From: Baumannia cicadellinicola str. Hc (Homalodisca coagulata)
GTDB taxonomy: Bacteria; Pseudomonadota; Gammaproteobacteria; Enterobacterales; Enterobacteriaceae
Assembly: GCF_000013185.1 (NCBI RefSeq)
Contig: NC_007984.1
Location: forward strand, 257,685 to 287,584
Direction: 5' to 3'
Length of the DNA stretch: 29,900 bases
The notes beneath the pieces were generated by a model that worked only from the letters and a program-made list of their open reading frames with translations, had not been told where the DNA came from and searched no databases. Shown piece after piece: positions 25,662 through 29,900 of this stretch (its first letter is position 1; each line of letters starts with the position of its first letter). Made by a program: the position numbers and the translations under genes.

Positions 25662-26576
25662 ATGAGATTCAGTAACTACATTAAAAAAATTAGTCTTTTA
25701 CTAATAATTGTATCTATTGCATTCATTAGTGGTTGTAGTGAGATGGTATTAATGAATCCAAAAGGACAGATTGGACTAGAAGAACGTAATTTAATATTAA
25801 CTTCTTTAGGACTAATGTTGATTGTAGTAATACCAGCTATTGCAATGGCTATTATTTTTGCTATTCAATACCGTGCATCAAACCTTCAAGCAACATATAA
25901 TCCAAACTTATTAAATTCTACTAAAATCGAATTAGTTGTCTGGTCTATTCCCATCCTAATCATTAGCTTTTTAGCTTATATAACCTGGAATTCAACTCAT
26001 CGATTAGATCCCTATAAACCAATAGCTTCAGCTGTTAAACCAATAAATATTCAAGTTATTGCTCTTGATTGGAAGTGGTTATTTATTTATCCTGAATACT
26101 CAATTGCTACAGTCAATGAAATAGTATTTCCTGTTAACGTACCGATTCATTTCAATATTACTTCTAACTCAGTTATGAATTCTTTCTTTATTCCACAGCT
26201 AGGAGGACAGATTTATGCTATGGCAGGTATGAATTCTACCCTAAACCTTATTGCTAATAAGAATGGTTCTTATAAAGGAATATCATCTAACTTTAGTGGT
26301 CGTGGTTTCTCTGATATGAAATTCAGTGCAATAGCAACTAAAAATAATGAATTATTTTATCAGTGGATAAAAAAAGTAAAAAGTTCACCGTATCAGCTAA
26401 GTACAATGTCTGCGTATGAGCACCTTGCAGTACCTAGTATAAATAATGCTGTTGAGTACTTCTCTAACGTTAAACCAGATTTATATAAAAAAGTAATCGG
26501 CAAATTTATGAATCATAGTGAGAGTATGACTATAACCTCTCTATCAAATAGAGATTCACATGAATATATTCATTAA
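25662..26576 (+). CDS. cyoA: Cytochrome bo3 ubiquinol oxidase subunit II
   Basis: Lipoprotein subunit of the proton-pumping quinol oxidase. The signal peptide ends in the lipobox FISGC with C25 as the acylation site. Two membrane helices follow (about residues 45-68 and 88-105), then the periplasmic cupredoxin-like domain with [33 protein letters not shown] and a C-terminal VKPDLY. It lacks the CuA ligands, as expected for a quinol oxidase. 304 residues against 315; the histidine- and methionine-rich tail of E. coli CyoA is shortened. First gene of cyoABCDE. No strong Shine-Dalgarno precedes the ATG. Confidence 0.96.
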   Translation: MRFSNYIKKISLLLIIVSIAFISGCSEMVLMNPKGQIGLEERNLILTSLGLMLIVVIPAIAMAIIFAIQYRASNLQATYNPNLLNSTKIELVVWSIPILIISFLAYITWNSTHRLDPYKPIASAVKPINIQVIALDWKWLFIYPEYSIATVNEIVFPVNVPIHFNITSNSVMNSFFIPQLGGQIYAMAGMNSTLNLIANKNGSYKGISSNFSGRGFSDMKFSAIATKNNELFYQWIKKVKSSPYQLSTMSAYEHLAVPSINNAVEYFSNVKPDLYKKVIGKFMNHSESMTITSLSNRDSHEYIH

Positions 26577-26606
26577 TTATCAAATAGGTATTTAGGAATA
26601 ACAAAG

Positions 26607-28604
26607 ATGTTCGGAAAATTAACCCTTAGTTCTATTCCTTACCATGAACCTATAATAATGGTGACCGTTGCCTGTATTCTTCTAATTGGAATAGCATTAG
26701 TATCGGCAATTACTTATTTTGGTCAATGGCAGTATATTTGGCAGAATTGGTTAACTTCAGTAGATCACAAAAAAATTGGTATAATGTACATTATAGTAGC
26801 ATGTATTATGTTGCTACGTGGTTTTGCTGACGCTATCATGATGCGTTTGCAACAGGTACTAGCATCTGCTGGTGATATTGGATTCTTACCTCCACACCAT
26901 TATGATCAGGTTGTTACTGCGCATGGTGTGATAATGATTATTTTCATGGCCACACCTTTTATTATAGGTCTAATTAACCTCATAGTCCCATTACAAATAG
27001 GCGCACGTGATGTTGCTTTCCCATTTTTAAATTCGCTTAGCTTTTGGTTATTTGTGGTAGGTGTTATCTTAATTAACATTTCACTAGGAGTAGGTGAATT
27101 TGCTCAAACTGGCTGGGCTGCATATCCTCCTTTAGCATCTAAGGAGTATAGTCCTGGTGTAGGAGTTGATTATTGGATTTGGAGTATTCAAATAGCAGGA
27201 ATTGGAACTACCTTAACGGGGATTAATTTTATCACTACGATTTTATGTATGCGTGCTCCAGGAATGACTATGATGAAAATGCCCGTTTTCACTTGGACAG
27301 CATTATGTACGAATACACTAATTGTTGCAGCTTTCCCTATTTTAACTGTCACAATAGCATTACTCACTCTAGACCGTTATATTGGTACTCATTTTTTTAC
27401 AAATGATATGGGCGGAAATGCTATGATGTACATAAACTTATTTTGGGCATGGGGGCATCCAGAAGTATATATACTAGCATTACCAGTATTTGGTGTGTTT
27501 TCTGAAGTAGTGTCTACGTTTTCTAAAAAACCTATATTTGGTTATAAATCATTAGTATGGGCAACTATAGCTATTACAGTACTATCATTCTGTGTTTGGT
27601 TACATCATTTCTTTACTATGGGATCTGGTGCTAACGTTAATGCTTTCTTTGGTATCATGACGATGATTATCGCTATACCAACCGGAGTAAAAATTTTTAA
27701 CTGGCTATTTACTATGTATCAAGGACGTATTGTTTTTCATTCATCGATGCTATGGACCATTGGTTTCATTGTTACGTTCTCTATTGGTGGTATGGCAGGA
27801 GTACTACTCGCAGTACCAGGCGCCGATTTTATTTTGCATAATAGTCTGTTTCTGATAGCACATTTCCATAATGTAATAATTGGTGGAGTTATCTTCGGCT
27901 GCTTCGCCGGTATGAATTACTGGTTTCCAAAATTCTTTGGTTTTACCTTAAGTGAAATTTGGGGAAAAAGAGCTTTTTGGTGTTGGATCATTGGGTTTTA
28001 CGTTGCATTTATGCCTATTTATGCATTAGGCTTAATGGGTATGACTCGTCGTTTAAGTCAGCATATAGATCCTACATTTCATCCATTATTAGTAAGTGCA
28101 GCTGTGGGCACAATGCTCATTACATTAGGTATTTGTTGCCAGGTAGTTCAAATTTTAGTCAGTATACGAGACCGCAATAAGAATCGCGATCTTACTGGTA
28201 ATCCTTGGGGAGGAAAGACTCTAGAATGGACTACTATATCTCCTCCACCCTTTTATAACTTTGCTATTTTACCGCAGTTAGATCAACATAATAACGCATT
28301 ATTGCAAAGTACAGATATAAACGAACAGAACAATAACATTAATGTTTATAAACCTATTCATATGCCAAAAAATACTAGTATTGGGATTATAATAGCTGTA
28401 TTTAGCTTAATGATGGGATTTGCGCTTATTTGGTATATTTGGTGGTTAGCTATTGTTAGTTTTGTGTGCATAATTATAACATGGATTATGAATAGTTTTA
28501 ACACAGAAGTAGATTATTACGTATCTGTAGAAGAAATTCAGCGTATTGAGAACGAACATTTGACACAATCTAGCAAATCGGAACTTAATTATGTCAATCA
28601 ATAA
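26607..28604 (+). CDS. cyoB: Cytochrome bo3 ubiquinol oxidase subunit I
   Basis: Catalytic subunit with heme b, heme o3 and CuB. It is collinear with E. coli CyoB through the metal sites: heme b ligands H106 (TAHGVIMI) and H421, heme o3 ligand H419 (AHFHN), CuB ligands H284 (WGHPEVY, with cross-linking Y288) and H333/H334 (LHHFF). The quinol-site residues R71, D75, H98 and Q101 and the K-channel lysine in PTGVKIFNW are present. Fifteen helices are expected in 665 residues (E. coli 663). AGGA precedes the ATG. The end overlaps cyoC by 14 bases. Confidence 0.98.
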   Translation: MFGKLTLSSIPYHEPIIMVTVACILLIGIALVSAITYFGQWQYIWQNWLTSVDHKKIGIMYIIVACIMLLRGFADAIMMRLQQVLASAGDIGFLPPHHYDQVVTAHGVIMIIFMATPFIIGLINLIVPLQIGARDVAFPFLNSLSFWLFVVGVILINISLGVGEFAQTGWAAYPPLASKEYSPGVGVDYWIWSIQIAGIGTTLTGINFITTILCMRAPGMTMMKMPVFTWTALCTNTLIVAAFPILTVTIALLTLDRYIGTHFFTNDMGGNAMMYINLFWAWGHPEVYILALPVFGVFSEVVSTFSKKPIFGYKSLVWATIAITVLSFCVWLHHFFTMGSGANVNAFFGIMTMIIAIPTGVKIFNWLFTMYQGRIVFHSSMLWTIGFIVTFSIGGMAGVLLAVPGADFILHNSLFLIAHFHNVIIGGVIFGCFAGMNYWFPKFFGFTLSEIWGKRAFWCWIIGFYVAFMPIYALGLMGMTRRLSQHIDPTFHPLLVSAAVGTMLITLGICCQVVQILVSIRDRNKNRDLTGNPWGGKTLEWTTISPPPFYNFAILPQLDQHNNALLQSTDINEQNNNINVYKPIHMPKNTSIGIIIAVFSLMMGFALIWYIWWLAIVSFVCIIITWIMNSFNTEVDYYVSVEEIQRIENEHLTQSSKSELNYVNQ

Positions 28605-29202
28605 TATTGATCACATAAATACTTCTACTCTAGCTATAGTGCCGAATACAGAAGCGAAAAAAATTCTAGGTTTCTGGATATACTTAATGAGCGACTGTAT
28701 TCTATTTGCTATGTTATTTGCGACTTATGTAGTATTAAGTCACAGCATTGCAGGAGGTCCTTCTGGTAAAGAAATTTTTGAATTACCCGCCGTTCAATTT
28801 GAAACATTTTGTTTATTATTAAGTAGTCTAACTTACGGCATTGCTATCCTTGCTATGTACCGTAAGCAAAATAACTCTGTGATACTTTGGTTATTTTGCA
28901 CATTTATATTAGGACTCGGTTTTATTATTGTAGAAATAATGGAGTTTTATAATCTAATTATTAACGGATTTGGACCGAATCGTAGTGCATTTTTATCTGG
29001 TTTTTTTAGTTTAGTTGCAACACATGGTTGTCATGTTATATCAGGATTAATCTGGATTATGGTTATGATAGTTCATGTGTATAAAAAAGGTTTAACATTA
29101 GATAATCAAATACGCTTACAATGTCTAAGCTTATTCTGGCATTTTCTTGATATTATATGGATTTGTGTATTTACAGTAGTATACTTACTAGGAGTACTTT
29201 AA
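28591..29202 (+). CDS. cyoC: Cytochrome bo3 ubiquinol oxidase subunit III
   Basis: Membrane subunit that stabilises subunit I. Five hydrophobic helices in 203 residues (E. coli 204), with conserved [30 protein letters not shown]-like [23 protein letters not shown] split across the last two helices. The histidine-rich N-terminus of E. coli is replaced by a neutral one. The start lies inside the end of cyoB, so translation is probably coupled. Confidence 0.96.
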   Translation: MSINNIDHINTSTLAIVPNTEAKKILGFWIYLMSDCILFAMLFATYVVLSHSIAGGPSGKEIFELPAVQFETFCLLLSSLTYGIAILAMYRKQNNSVILWLFCTFILGLGFIIVEIMEFYNLIINGFGPNRSAFLSGFFSLVATHGCHVISGLIWIMVMIVHVYKKGLTLDNQIRLQCLSLFWHFLDIIWICVFTVVYLLGVL

Positions 29203-29206
29203 GTAT

Positions 29207-29554
29207 ATGCGTAATTTGAATATAAAAAATACCATTAATAATCACTACCAAACTTATATAATAGTATTTTTATTTTCTATTATTCTAACTACTATTCCAT
29301 TTACAATAGTATTCAATCATTACTTCGAAAAACATACGCAAATATTTATCTTAGTAATTTGTGCAATAATTCAAATTATATTACACTTAGTTTTTTTCTT
29401 GCACTTGAAAATCTCGCCTGAATATCAGTGGAATATAGTAGCATTAGCTTTTACCGTCTTAATTATAGTGATTCTTATTATAGGATCTTTATGGATTATG
29501 TGGCATCTAAACTATAACTTGATGAATGAAATTATAGACTATAGTACAATCTAA
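29207..29554 (+). CDS. cyoD: Cytochrome bo3 ubiquinol oxidase subunit IV
   Basis: Small three-helix subunit (about residues 17-36, 43-65 and 76-98) that aids assembly and CuB binding. 115 residues against 109 in E. coli. It is the least conserved cyo gene, recognised by [16 protein letters not shown], helix pattern and operon position. GGAG near 29191 precedes the ATG. Its TAA shares one base with the cyoE ATG. Confidence 0.92.
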   Translation: MRNLNIKNTINNHYQTYIIVFLFSIILTTIPFTIVFNHYFEKHTQIFILVICAIIQIILHLVFFLHLKISPEYQWNIVALAFTVLIIVILIIGSLWIMWHLNYNLMNEIIDYSTI

Positions 29555-29900
29555 TGATTAGGCTATATTTACAAGCAACCAAACCTGGAATTGTTTTAAG
29601 TAATTTAATGTCCTTTATTGGAGGATTTTTGCTGGCATCCAAAGGACGGATAAATTATCTAATTTTTTTAGTTACGTTATTAGGAGTATTATTCATAGTA
29701 ACTGCAGGTTGCGTTTTAAATAATATTATTGATCGTGATATAGATCGCAAAATGGAAAGAACTAAAAATAGACCTCTAGCAATAGGTTCTATTTCAATTC
29801 TAACATGTCTAATCTATGCTCTTATTTGTAGTATAATAGGTATCTATTTACTATATAATTATACTAATAAATTAACGATGTTATTAGCCATAATAGGATT
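29554..29900 (+). CDS. cyoE: Protoheme IX farnesyltransferase (heme O synthase), partial
   Basis: Integral-membrane prenyltransferase that adds farnesyl to heme b, making heme O for CyoB. The ATG at 29554-29556 overlaps the cyoD stop (TAATG). The 115 visible codons read [15 protein letters not shown] and include the prenyl-diphosphate motif N56-x3-D60-x3-D64 in NNIIDRDID, followed by [11 protein letters not shown], all as in E. coli CyoE. About 180 further residues should lie beyond the window. The start matches E. coli apart from two residues missing at the N-terminus. Confidence 0.96.
   Translation, partial: MIRLYLQATKPGIVLSNLMSFIGGFLLASKGRINYLIFLVTLLGVLFIVTAGCVLNNIIDRDIDRKMERTKNRPLAIGSISILTCLIYALICSIIGIYLLYNYTNKLTMLLAIIG

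Noticed and set aside
1..29900. Mobile elements, CRISPR array, toxin-antitoxin or unknown multigene system
   Set aside because: No transposase, recombinase, repeated spacer array or unassigned conserved ORF was found; every protein-coding region has a clear enteric homologue.

Overview
The window is a compact, AT-rich stretch of a reduced gammaproteobacterial genome. Almost every protein aligns end to end with its E. coli counterpart, and several E. coli gene blocks are still together with the genes between them missing: pgsA-glyW-cysT-leuZ; pgl-bioA/bioBFCD; serC-aroA-cmk-rpsA-ycaR; pyrL-pyrB-pyrI-ridA; and queC-lon-clpX-clpP-tig-cyoABCDE. This pattern, with low GC, weak regulatory sites and a kept biotin pathway, fits a vitamin-provisioning insect endosymbiont. 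My best guess from memory is something like Candidatus Baumannia (sharpshooter symbiont), but the sequence alone does not prove the genus.

Layout. 1-1265: pgsA (phospholipid synthesis) and three tRNA genes (Gly-GCC, Cys-GCA, Leu-TAA). 1266-7309: pgl, then divergent bioA and bioBFCD, the genes from the malonyl-ACP methylation step through the ring-assembly steps to biotin. 7310-7772: a gene-free spacer with hairpins. 7773-12525: tcyN (orphan cystine-type ABC ATPase), gpmA, serC, aroA and cmk. 12658-14694: rpsA with a structured leader, a long hairpin, and the tiny ycaR, which is below the length of the other ORFs. 14756-15433: dsbA on the minus strand. 15710-17725: the pyrBI-ridA cluster with a surviving attenuator. 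17771-18030: cspE on the minus strand with a textbook terminator. 18318-19034: queC. 19062-25176: the proteostasis set lon, clpX, clpP and tig, all on the minus strand. 25662 to the end: cyoABCD and the first 115 codons of cyoE, which runs off the window.

Together the genes cover cofactor supply (biotin, and serC as a likely pyridoxal step), chorismate and pyrimidine synthesis, translation (S1, tRNAs, queuosine), protein quality control, and aerobic respiration through cytochrome bo3 with its own heme O synthase.

I see no mobile element, CRISPR array, prophage or unknown multigene system, and I do not claim one. The most interesting points are: (1) EPSP synthase carries Ile and Ser at the positions equivalent to E. 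coli T97 and P101, the TIPS pair known from glyphosate-tolerant enzymes; (2) the pyrBI attenuator hairpin survives, but the pyrL leader frame has lost its stop and U-rich pause tract and runs in frame into pyrB, which should start at a TTG behind a perfect Shine-Dalgarno; (3) lon keeps a recognisable sigma-32 promoter while the bio operator has lost its BirA box; (4) DsbA has CQHC in place of CPHC.
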